From the NCBI GenBank assembly GCA_002118135.1, contig BDIU01000053.1, forward strand, positions 62,001-126,000: DNA of 64,000 nucleotides, given 5' to 3'. The stretch comes from Trebouxia sp. TZW2008 (Eukaryota > Chlorophyta > Trebouxiophyceae > Trebouxiales > Trebouxiaceae). The position numbers were made by a program, and so were the translations under genes. The notes under the pieces were generated by a model. That model was not told the origin of the DNA. It did no database searches and saw only the letters and a list, made by a program, of their open reading frames with translations. Shown here piece by piece: positions 46,201 through 57,300 of the stretch (the first letter of the stretch is position 1; each line of letters begins with the position of its first letter).

Positions 46201-47171
46201 TGCACTACAGACTTGCTCGTGCGCTCTATCGCGGGGTAAGCTACTTGGCTTTGCCTTTCTGTTGCTGCCCTTATTTGGCTCTGCCTGCTAGAAAGTTGAC
46301 CTTGACTATGCAGCTTTTAGAAATGAGAGTTGACTTGCAATGCCAGTGCATAGTCTGGCAAGTGGTATGCTGGACTGACATGCGGCGGAGTACGCATTCT
46401 GGCTCAGCTGGGTGTCAGGGTACCACATCACAAAGTGGACTAAGTCAGGACATGCATCTCATTTGCGCAACAATTTTGGCCATAGCATCAATCTAATTAA
46501 GGCAAAGCTCATCAAATAGCATGAAGCGCAAGCAGGATGTGTGCTTGGATACAGAAGCTGAGACAATCAAGCACCAGCAATTTTAAGCATGTCTTAGTGT
46601 TGCAGGTTGATATTCAAACATAGCCATGAATGATGTTGGCGCACTGCACGCGTCTGCATGCTGTGCCAGCTTGGCTAATATGATCATGAAATGAATGTGC
46701 GTGCATATCACCTGAATCTCTGTATCCAGGTCATGAGACTGCACTGTGTTGTGACGCAGGTCTTGACAAGGAGGCAGATTACAAAAATGTGTTGCATTCA
46801 TATCTGTACATGCCAGCCATGCAGACACTCCTGGATACGCTTGCCTCACAAGTTGGCTACCCGAGCCAGTTGGAAGTGTTGATGCACATGCTGTGGCGCA
46901 GGTCTTGACGACAAGGCAGATGACTGAGATTGTGGTGCACTCGTATCCGTACATGCCAACCATGCAGACACTCCTGGACACGCTTGCTTCGCAAGTTGGC
47001 TACCCCAGCCAGCTGGAAGTTACAGCCTGCGCACATCTCAACCCCTTAAAGGCCGAGTGGCAGCTCTTTGGTAGCTATGCCAGGAGCATTGCCACCAATT
47101 CTACACATGATCACATACCTCTTTGCTCACACAACATGGCATCTGGGAGTCAGAACAACCAGCAAATGTAG
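43257..47171 (+). CDS. bZIP-like transcription factor with atypical basic region
   Basis: Exons 43257-43718, 44016-44222, 44761-44913, 45469-45690, 45987-46235, 46902-47171, all phase 0; about 520 residues. An acidic, Gln/Asp-rich N-terminal third precedes a basic stretch KQALNREHQRRWRLRQK, continuing across the intron as ARSQAVQTQLAAAAAELAEL and KAKQQKLEAE. This keeps the bZIP N-x7-R spacing (Asn of NREHQRRWR) followed by a coiled coil, but the usual Ala-Ala and Ser/Cys DNA contacts are replaced by His-Gln and Trp. The C-terminal part has LNEHADKAVEDRMLQLGLEA, LLGLSDSQVQDCMLLRQLYH and PYMPTMQTLLDTLASQVGYP, resembling the long helical regions after bZIP domains in other green-algal proteins. 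The donor of exon 2 and the final ~30 codons are less certain. DNA binding is an inference. Confidence 0.65.
44630..44700 (+). repeat. dispersed short repeat, copy C
   Basis: acaagcccgcctggtgagac then aggacttgggccactcacaa and gcaatgtgtaat, in bZIP intron 2. Matches copies A and B near 23 kb. Confidence 0.55.
45226..45420 (+). repeat. upstream copy of nearly all of bZIP exon 4
   Basis: The copy begins after atgcag at about 45233 with AHNVELKQCLVSLEEHADKA then VEDRMLQLG, closely matching the working exon at 45469. A short deletion then shifts the frame, and stops follow. The remaining part still matches (aaccctgctgctgtcaagca). Confidence 0.9.
46735..46895 (+). repeat. upstream copy of bZIP exon 6
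   Basis: From gcaggtcttgacaaggaggc (about 46757) through cagacactcctggatacgct to gagccagttggaagtgttga (about 46882), matching the working exon that starts at 46902. A changed frame (ataaaaatgtg-like sequence) makes it non-coding. Confidence 0.9.
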
Positions 47172-48600
47172 AGCTTGCGTCAGAATGAGGTTCAGAATGA
47201 ACTTATATAACAGTCTGCACTGCAGAATTTGGAGGTTAATTTTTGTCCCTTGGGGGTAGAGATTCTATTGTGCTTTGACGCCTTGCTGCTTGTATCACCA
47301 AGTCTGGGTAATTTGAAGGGAGGTGAAAGGGCTATAAGAACTGTATCATAACCCTGTGTCGTGCAGAACTTTGCTGTGAGTGCTTGTTTGGGTGGACCAG
47401 CATGTTTGCACATGCTGTGCACTTCATGAGGCATGATGCCCTGTTTGCTTTGACCCTCTAGGTCTGTTCAAGCTCAGAATGGAAGTTCAGGGGTCTGTTA
47501 TTGGCCTGGTATCAGTGTTGTTAATTCTGTGCTCCCAAACCAAGCTCAGCCAAACAGCAAGCCAACATTTTGAATTTTCATGCTGTCCTAGAGGCTGCAA
47601 ATCAATGTGTGTTGCTTGTACAGTCTACAACGGGTAACAGGAGCTGGCCATGCTGATGTTGTGGAATTTGTTTACTACTATATGCTTGCCGCATGGCAAT
47701 GACCTAGTTGATGCTTGTGGGTGCTTACTGACAACCTGATCTATCTAGGTGCCACCTTTCGTGCCCTAAGACCTGCAGTTCCTGCAGGATTTGTCTGTGA
47801 TGGATGGCGACGTGTTAGTGATACCATTGATGCCAGCCGACCTGTGTCATTCACATTATTAGCCAGATTTTGTGTGACATTTGGTACATTACATTGTCAT
47901 TTGTTTGAAACTTCTTGAAGTCAGATCTGAGCTGTCTTGGAGATAGGCTTGGCTGACCCCTGCCTGTAGCCTTTGTTGATTTGATCTGTTTGACAGCAAA
48001 CGGATGGAATGGCAGGCGCTCTATCATGTTCGTTATAATCCACTCTTGAAAATAACATAGTATCATTTGAGTGACACCTATATGCCCAGAATTGTGTGTG
48101 AGCTTTGTTGTAGCTCCTTTGAGACGCATCAGATTCTGCTGCGTGACTGGCACTGCCAGGACCTGTATACACTCACCGTTCGAATTCATTTCTTGCCATC
48201 ATGACATGATGCATGCTCAGATTGTCAGAGCGCATGCCTTGCAACGAGTTTTGCTGAAGAAGCAACATTTGCTTGCAAGACTAGGGCCTTCAGAGCAAGT
48301 TGCATTCGCACTGCGTGAATACTGCACGGTGCGACTGCAGGCAACAGACCAGCATGACAAATCTTACCAAATGTCATGCCCACGTGCGATGACCTGCTGT
48401 GCTGAGCAAGCGTCGAGGCCATCTTTTGCCAAGGTCCCAAATTATGCGATACGAGGCGTTCGTTGACGTGATCTTTCCAATAGCAACAGCTGCGCGCGCC
48501 TCATCTCTTCGTTGTCGAGCTTGCAAATTGTCTGCATCGCTCGTGTGAAGTGCTGCGTCTGTGACACGTGAACCTGATCGAGGTTCACCAGACTCGGGTG
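47172..48600. other. intergenic region with a doubtful integrase-like frame
   Basis: About 1.4 kb between the bZIP-like gene and XDH. On the minus strand at 47905-48189 a frame reads KLTHNSGHIGVTQMILCYF and, about 30 residues later, STKATGRGQPSLSPRQLRS. This recalls the HHCC/H2C2 integrase zinc domain of LTR retroelements (GHxGvxkT) but lacks the Cys pair. The match is weak, so no element is called. The rest is featureless. Confidence 0.3.
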
Positions 48601-48611
48601 TGCACGGTCGC

Positions 48612-48627
48612 GTCGTATATATACACC
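48612..48627 (+). promoter_or_regulatory. TATA box of XDH
   Basis: cgtatatatacacc lies 15-28 bp before the XDH start codon at 48641. If used, the transcript start would fall at or very near the ATG, so the 5' leader would be extremely short or transcription starts elsewhere. Confidence 0.5.
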
Positions 48628-48640
48628 TCTGGACAAGATC

Positions 48641-51600
48641 ATGGAGTCTGAGGCCGCGCTAATATGTTATGTCAACGGCAAGCGCTATGAGTTGCCGACA
48701 GGCCGGGCCGAGGCCACGCTGTTGCAGTGGTTGCGAGGTAGCATATCGCTCTGTCGTTATGCAACATAGCGCTTCGAGCCTATTGAGGCGTGATCGCAAA
48801 TGACTACTCCGTCACAGTGATCGCATACCGACACAACCTAGACAACAAGCGTTGTTTTCGCAAAGGTTTTGGCTTCTTTTGCAGAAATCAACCTGACCGG
48901 GACTAAGCTTGGCTGCGCCGAGGGTGGATGCGGAGCCTGCACAGTCATGGTGTCCCACCAAGCAGACAGCAAGCTTGTTCATCGTTCTGTCAATGCATGC
49001 CTCTGTCCACTGTACGCTGTGGAAGGCATGCACGTTGTCACAGTTGAAGGTGGGTCACTGGGTTTCGTTGGTGATGTCTGCACCATGAACTTCTGCTCCT
49101 GTTGAACTGAATGTTGTCAAAGGTGTGGTCATCAAAGGCTGTATAGCCTGCACCAGATCAACAGAATCTGGCCCAGGGGTTGCATAGAGGATTATTCCCC
49201 TCATGCTGCTCACAGCCATCCTGTCCAATGCTGAATGGAAGGCATCTGTCTACATTTGTGGTGTACAATAGTGTCTCTTTAGAATGACACTAGATATAGG
49301 GGCATCCTTGTTGCAAGGACAAGGCAGTTGGAAACCAGTCACGCATCCTGACTGCAGTGGTATCTCTGATAAAGCACAATTTGGTATAAGGACAATAATG
49401 TTAGCCACGCAGCCAGTACATTGAGGAAAACCTGTGTGTGCAGGTCTTGGCAATCCAAGAAGTGGACTTCATTCAGTGCAAGCACGCCTAGCCAAAGCCC
49501 ATGGCTCTCAATGTGGCTTCTGCACGCCTGGCTTTGTGATGTCCATGTACTCATTGCTACGGTCAAAGTCTGAAGCTCCCACTGAAACAGAGATTGAAGA
49601 CAATCTGGCTGGCAACCTCTGGTGGGCATTGGCCTTGTGTTCTATGTGCCTTGTGTCACATGTGCCTGCAACATGCTTGCCATATGCCCGTAGTATGCAG
49701 CGCATGCATACCTGCAATATGCAATTCAACACATGATTGCATATGCCTATGCATGAATACAGCAGCAATACTAGAAGCACCGTTTGCCTTGCATCTGTGC
49801 AATACATCATTTGCCAAAGGACAACGCCATGCAATGCATGCTTCATGGCGTCATTAGTGGGTTGATGTAAACTGCTGCACCCTGCAGTCGGTGCACGGGA
49901 TATCGTCCGATTTTGGATGCTTTCAAGATCTTTGCCAAAGCAGATCCTGCAGCATACACAGAAGAGTCCATAGCAGCCAGCAAGGGTTTGCTCAATGGCA
50001 AGAAACCCGATGGCCATGCTGAAAACGGGCATTCACAGAATGGCAATCCACACAATGGGCACAATGGCCATAGTGGGAACCAATCTAATGGGCATGAGTC
50101 CAACTCCAACGGCAACACTGATCATACCAATAATGGGACTGGGTCCAATGGGCACAAGGAGAATGGCAGGACAAATGGACATGATGACAGCAGCAAAGGG
50201 AGCGTCACACAGCTCATAAAGGCTGCCAAGTCCACAAATGGCAAGGTAGGCACTCACAGACCGTTTTGCAAAGCTGCCCCTGCACACAGCATAGCTTTGC
50301 CGCTCATCATGACAAGTTCTCTGCAAAGGGCAGTAAACCATCATTCCATTATTCTCTTTGTTGCTCACAGCATTTGCAAATGTCACATGGCCAGTCATTG
50401 CTGAACAAGATGCCCATTCAGCCAATCTGTGTAACTCAAGCATTGCTGAGGTCAACAGGACAAGGGGACATTCCCGAAATTTGACGGAAAAGGACCTGAT
50501 GCAGAAGTGTCTGGAACATGAACTGAAACAAGCTTGGGGCAAACGTTGACAATCTTTGTGAGATCAATTCTAGACTGCTGGCTGTGGCCTTGCTGCATAG
50601 CATGTATGCCCCAGCACAGGGCAGCCATGTGACTGCTCTGTTATGGAGGTGATCGGTAGCAGCTAGGACAAGCATGGATCGACACCTTTCATTCACAAAG
50701 GAAGCTGTCAGCTGGCTGCATGCAATTCTTCGAGCACTTGTTGCTGTCTTACAGACCTAACATACTGCAGGTTTGTCCCAGCACAGGGCGGCCATGTGAC
50801 TGCAGTGACGGTCAGATGATTACCAGCAGTGAGGACAAGCAGGCACTGGCAGAGCTGAAGCCCCACAAACCCCCCCAGGAGCCCATCTTCCCCCCCGAGC
50901 TGCGTAAGCGAAAGGCACAGGAGCTCTATGTACCTGGGCCCCTTGCTGCTTGGCACAGGTGCGCAACACAGCCTTGCACTGCACAAAACATGGATAACTG
51001 CAGGAACAACACAGCTGGTGCAAACACTGCACGCCTGTCTGAACAACATATCAGCTGAAGGTTTTGAAACAGTAGCCACACCATTGTCCTTGCTCAACAG
51101 TACAGTAGTAAGTGAGCTCAATACACAGTGCAGTGGCTGAACAGCTTGCACTGACCAGACTGGCTTGACAGCTGCAAAATGGTGCAATAGCAGGACAGCT
51201 GCATGGCATTCTCATATGCTAGACAATCGCATTGCAATAGCCGCACAAACAGCTTGCAGTCCATAACTGTGTGGCTGCATGAGCAGCTGCATCAGCATTA
51301 TAGTAGCAGGACAGCCGCATGAATATAAGAATAGCCCGACAACCAGACAGGTAACCCAATTGTGATACCGCTGCACATCTATCAGTTGATCTATACGGCG
51401 GCAAGCTGATGCATGTGGGTGCAGGCCTTTGACTCTGGAAGGGCTGTTGAAGCTGAAGGCAGAGTATCCAGATGCGCGCCTGGTTGTGGGCAACACAGAG
51501 GTTGGCATTGAGATGAAGTTCAAGGACGCTCGCTACCCTGTGCTGGTAGCGGTCACCCATATCCCTGAACTCAACAGCATGCAGGTGCGTGTTGGCAAGC

Positions 51601-54292
51601 TGCATTGTGCATGTTTCAGAAGAAGTGATACACTCACAATCTGACATGAGCTGCATGGTCTTTGCATTTGCCTCATTGACAGTTGCATCTGCTGATACCA
51701 TGCATCTGCCACACGGTCTCAGCTGCTCAAGTACTCAGGCCCCTGACACTGCTGTAGTATAAGCAAATATTGCCTTGACAGTGTGCTCAGAAAACCACTG
51801 CATTCTAATGCAGGATTCTGAGGATGGTCTATGGGTTGGGTCCTCAGTCACACTTTCAGACCTCATGGACAAGATGCGATCAGTCATTGCCACTCGCCCT
51901 GCTCATCAGACCTCAGCATGCAAAGCGCTGCTTCATCAGCTCAAGTACTTTGCCGGCAACCAGATCCGCAACACAGCTTCTGTAGGGGGCAACATTGTGA
52001 CTGGCAGCCCTATTTCAGACACTTGCCCTCTGTACATGGCTTGTGGGGCAATCTTTGTGTTGAAAGCTCAAGGACAGCCTGAGCGTACAGTATTGGCAGA
52101 GAACTTCTTCTTGGGCTACAGGTCCACACCCTCTGTGATGTGTCTGTGCTGATTTCTGTAGCAGCTTGCCATTGTCTCAAAACTCCAGCATGAATAAAAT
52201 CTGCTCTGATGCAAGTAAAAGCAACATCTGAAGATTGTATGCTCATCCCATCTGGAGCTCTCAACGCGTCGCTGACTACCTGCGTCTGTCAAAGTGGAAG
52301 CACTTTGAAGCTGTGCCAAAAGCAAGATATTCTATGTGTATGTCTGAGCTTCATAATGCACAGCTTGCACAAGTGCATGTGCATTGACTCACATCTTGCC
52401 ACATGCGCCCGAAAGATTAATGATTGCAACGAGGCCGTGTCTGCATGTGCGCGCATTGTTGCAAACACATATTGTGGTCCTGATCTGCAGGCGTGTGGAC
52501 CTACAGCCAACTGAGATTCTCACCAAGGTGTTTCTGCCCTACACACAGAAGCTGGAATATGTGCAGGAGTTCAAGCAAGCTCACAGGAGGGACGATGACA
52601 TTGCTATTGCCAATGCTGGCATGCGCGTGCAGTTCAGGCAGACTGCAGAAGGTGAACTAGACACCAAAACCTGCTGCACTGCCACAACCAGCAATGTCAT
52701 CTGCATTGCCAATCTTTCGAATGCCATTGCACAGCTTGTCAAGAAGTGGGCTTTCAGCCTGAAATAAACGTTGAAAGAAACTTGACAGAAGTTTGTTGGC
52801 TCTACTAGAAAGGAGCTGCCATTCTCTTGTTTAAGACCTTGCTAGGTCTGTAAAGTTTGCCAGACTCAAGCCGCGACACTTCCCACACCCATGCGCAAGT
52901 AAACAACCTGATGATGCATGGGGAACTTGTTTCTGCAGGCAATGTTGAGGTAGCAAAGGCTTGCACAAGCTACAGAAGGGTGGCGGCTAATTGCATTATG
53001 CAGGATCAAGTGAATGCTTTGATGCAGCAGCAGCATGGTACTGCAGCAAATTGATGGATTGATGGAGCAGCCTGATGCTGCAGCCACTATGTAGGTGGCA
53101 ATGAGGCGCATCAGCTATAGAGGTTGGTGTGCAGACCAACTTACCTGCCAAGTCAGTGAAGTGTTACATCAGCTTTGTTTTGCAGGCACTGTTGAGGTGG
53201 CAAAGGCGCGCATTAGCTATGGAGGTGTTGCAGCCAAGTGTATCATGGCAACCCACACCCAGGCTGCTTTAGAAGGCCAGCCCTGGGGTCAACAGACTCT
53301 GGATGCTGCTCTGCTGGCTGTTTCCAAGGACGTCAACATTGCCCCTGATGCACCAGGTGATCATGTTGACTGCTGCATGCTACTGACTGTTGCATGCTGC
53401 TGATTCCTGCATACTGCTTGAATCTGCAAACAAACAACGTCCATGGATGTCAACATCGCTCCCACTGTCCTGGACAATATCATGATGTCCAGAATGGTGC
53501 TGACTGCCGCATGGTACCGAATGCTGCTGCATGTCGCTGCCCTGCTGACTGTTGCTCAGGACGTCAACATTGCCCCTGTTGCACCAAGTGATCATGCTGA
53601 CGGCTGTCTTCTGCCTTATGTTGCCTCAAGCTTCGACAATTATGCTGCTGATTGCTGCATGCTGCTGATCACCACACATGAGTGTCACTTGTCAATGGCA
53701 CGTCTGCCAGTCATGCTCCTGAACCTCAAAGAGCCCTCTGAGCTGAAGGCTTACAGAAGCGAATTTGAGTCCCTCCAGCATGCGGATCACTGCAGGGGGT
53801 ATGGTGGAGTTCCGGCGCAGCTTGGCAGCATCCTTCCTCTTCCGCTTCTTCGTCCATGTGGGCAGTCAGCTGGAGGCTGATCTGCCAGGCTGGCAGAACC
53901 TGTTTCCGCCCACCTTCAAGTCTGCAGCTGTGCCCTTTGAGCGACCCCCAGTGCAGGGACTGCAATACTACTCCAAGGTACCTGGGGAGGCCATTGTGGG
54001 ACAGCCTACCCGCCACATGGCTGCAGACCTACAGGTGCTGAAATTCATTCTTGAGCACACTTCATGATCAGTTTATCTTAAATTTGTTCCTGCCCACCTA
54101 TAAGTCTGCAGCAGTGCCCTTTGAGCGGGCTCCTGTGCAGGGCCTGCAGTACTACTCCAAGGTGCCTGGGGAAGCAATTGTTGGTCAGCCAAAGCGTCAC
54201 ATGGCTGCAGACCTGCAGGCAATCAGAGTCATCATGATGTGCTACAACAATGTCCTGCTCTGTAAATCTATAATTCTGGTTCTGCCAGACTG

Positions 54293-54337
<45 letters not shown>

Positions 54338-57300
54338 ATAATGACCATGTGGAAGCATGCTGATACTGTTGCGGAAATTGTGCTTGCGTTGAAGGTGTGT
54401 GGGGAGGCTCAGTATGTGGACGATCTGAAGATGCACAACATGCTGCATGCAGCCCTGGTGGTCAGCAGCCGGCCTCATGCCAAGATCCTTAGTGTTGACG
54501 CCTCTGCTGCAACAAAGGTCAGTTGCTCTTGCCCACCATATAGCGATTTGCTTGCAAACATGCCCATTACAATGACCTTGGAAGCTTTCACTCGTGCAGC
54601 ATGGCATTGCATGGCATGTCTGATACATGCCACCTGGAGGTAGTAGTTTGTTCAAGATCAAATATACACTTGAATTTATAGCACAGCAGTGAGGCGCAGA
54701 AATGACAGCATACTGAGCAGCATAAGTTGTTGCACATCTAGGTGTAAAGCACAAGCAAGCAATGCATGAGGGTGGTACAGTTTGTGTTTCACGATGCCGC
54801 TTTCTGCTGCAGAAGCCAGGCGTGGCAGGCTATTTTGGCGCCAGTGACATTCCTGGCGGGAATGACATGGGCCCTGTCATGCATGATGAGGAATGCTTTG
54901 CCACAGAAGTGGTGACTTGCATCGGGCAGCCTATAGGAGTGATTGTGGCTGACACTGAGCAGCATGCACGCATGGCAGCCCGCTTGGTGAAGGTGGAGTA
55001 TGAGGATTTGCCTGCGCTCATCAGCATTGAGGACGCCATTGAAGCTCACAGCTTCTATGAGGTACATTTGCAATGCACACTGCTCAACATTGGCATTGTT
55101 GTGGCTGACACTGAGCAGCATGCACGCATGGCTGCTTGCCTGATAAAGATGGAATACAAGGACTTGCCTGCACTCATCAGCATTGGGGACGCCCTTGAAG
55201 CTGAGATGCCTTCTATGAGGTACTTCTGTGTTGGGCTCTTACACTTACATGACTAGAGCCAAGTCTCACACTACACACAACAGCGTTTGGTGCTGACCAT
55301 TCTGTGCTTGCTGCTGAACAGCTGATGAAACCATCAGCATTAGGGATACCATTGAAGCTGACAGCTACTAGAAGGAACTACTGCATTGTCTTTTACAGCT
55401 ATTGCATACATAAGCATTGAGCACAAAAAGGGTCACTTGCATTGGGCAGCCAATTGGTGTCGTTGTGCTTTATACTGAGCAGCATGCACGTCTGGCAGCT
55501 CGGTTGGCAAAGGTTCAATATGAGGGCCTGCCTGCCCTGATCAGCATCCTTGATGCTGTAGAGACTGACAGGTTTTATGAGGTACTTCTGTGATGCCTAC
55601 TGCTGAACAGCTGTTGCTGTATCCTGGTGGGCTATTGGTGGGATGAAGTTCTGATGTGTTGTTACTGAAGTTTGAGGTGCTGGCAGGAGCACTTCCACCT
55701 TGACGCTTTTGAGAGCATTGGCCCTCACAACTTGCTGCATGACCTCAGGTGTTTCCTTCTGATTTCATCTGTGATGCCTTTGCTTTGCGCTGGTCTGAAC
55801 ATTTACCAAATGCAGGGCTGGGGCAACAGGATTGACTGTGGAGATGTGGACAAGTGTTTTGAGGCAGGCACATGCGACCATGTGATTGAGGGCACTTGCA
55901 AGATGGGAGGGCAGGAGCACTTCTACCTAGAGCCCCATGGCAGCATTGTCATGCCTGCTGAGAATGATGAAGTCCGCATTATTGCCTCTACGCAGGTAAC
56001 ACTTGCATTCGCTAATCAACGTGCTGATCAACCAACTGCCTCACAAACTTCTACGTACGGTGTGCATCACGCGAGTCAACTATCTATTTGCCTGTCCTCC
56101 TTTCACTTCAGTTTCTTCTCACCATTCCTTTATAACTGCGCTTCTTCGGTGCAAATGCGGCATCACTGTTGCTGCTGCTGTTGTTGTTGTTGTTGTCACG
56201 AGTACATGCTGTCAGCTGTGCCTACAGTCGTGTGCCATGCAAGCACTACTTAAAATGATGACAAGCACAAGGGGGCCTTACCTTTGCTCACAGGCGCCAA
56301 CTAAGCATCAGCAGGCTCTTGGACACCCCAGTTACATTGTGCTCTCAATTGATTTTCCACCCTATCAAGTGCCCTTACATCAGTGTTTTACTGTTCTCAC
56401 AGGCGCCAACCAAGCATCAGCAGACGATTGCGCACATTCTGGGCATCCCTCAGCACAAAGTGGTATGCCATGTGAAGCGCATTGGGGGTGGTTTTGGAGG
56501 CAAGGAGTCACGCAGTGTGCCCTGGAATGCTGCTGCTGCTGTGCCAGCATACCTGCTGAGGAGGCCTGTGCGCTTGATACTAGACAGGGACGAGGACATG
56601 CACTACACAGGCCACAGACATGCCTTCCTGGGCAAATATAAGGTGGGTCATAGACTTGCATTGTGTATTGACGTTGGTATTGGGGATGGTTAGGATGGTA
56701 AAGTGCATTGTTGATGAGTTGTGGGGTCACTGTCATGTCACATGGTGTGACTGGAGCAGCTTAACCCCCATCAGTCCTATCAGGGGCATATCAACTAACA
56801 CTGAACATGCTGCTTGCAGGTTGCTTTCAACAAAGATGGCAAGGTCCAGGCTTTGGACTGCAAGCTGTACAATAATGGCGGCAATGGCTTGGACCTAAGC
56901 GCAGCCATCATGGACCGTGCCCTATTGCACATTGACGCAGCCTACAAGATCCCCAATGTGAGGGTGGTGGGCTATTGCTGCAAGACCAACATTGCCAGCA
57001 ATACTGCCTTCAGAGGCTTTGGTGGGCCACAGGCAAGCAGTCACCTTTCTGCATACAGCAATCTCTCAGCATACACTCCGTATCAAGACATTCTTGTTGT
57101 AATCACACACCTGGGGGCCAGCAAATGCATTTTGACTGTAGTAATACCTTCAATGTGAGGGAAACGTTTGTGTGAGCACAACTTACCTGAGAAACAAGGC
57201 AGCTGTTCACATCAAGAAACCTCATTGTATAAGACTGCACAGCAGGATCCACATCTTTGGTTGATGTCAGAAAGGCTATTTTGGCAGCTTTTTGGGTCAA

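Noticed and set aside
48442..48642. Minus-strand frame upstream of XDH
   Set aside because: Overlaps the XDH TATA region and start; no domain sense.
54051..54338. Open frame ending in a poly-Cys run
   Set aside because: Produced by the GCT repeat read in another frame and overlapping the exon 10b copy; no family sense beyond the exon copy.
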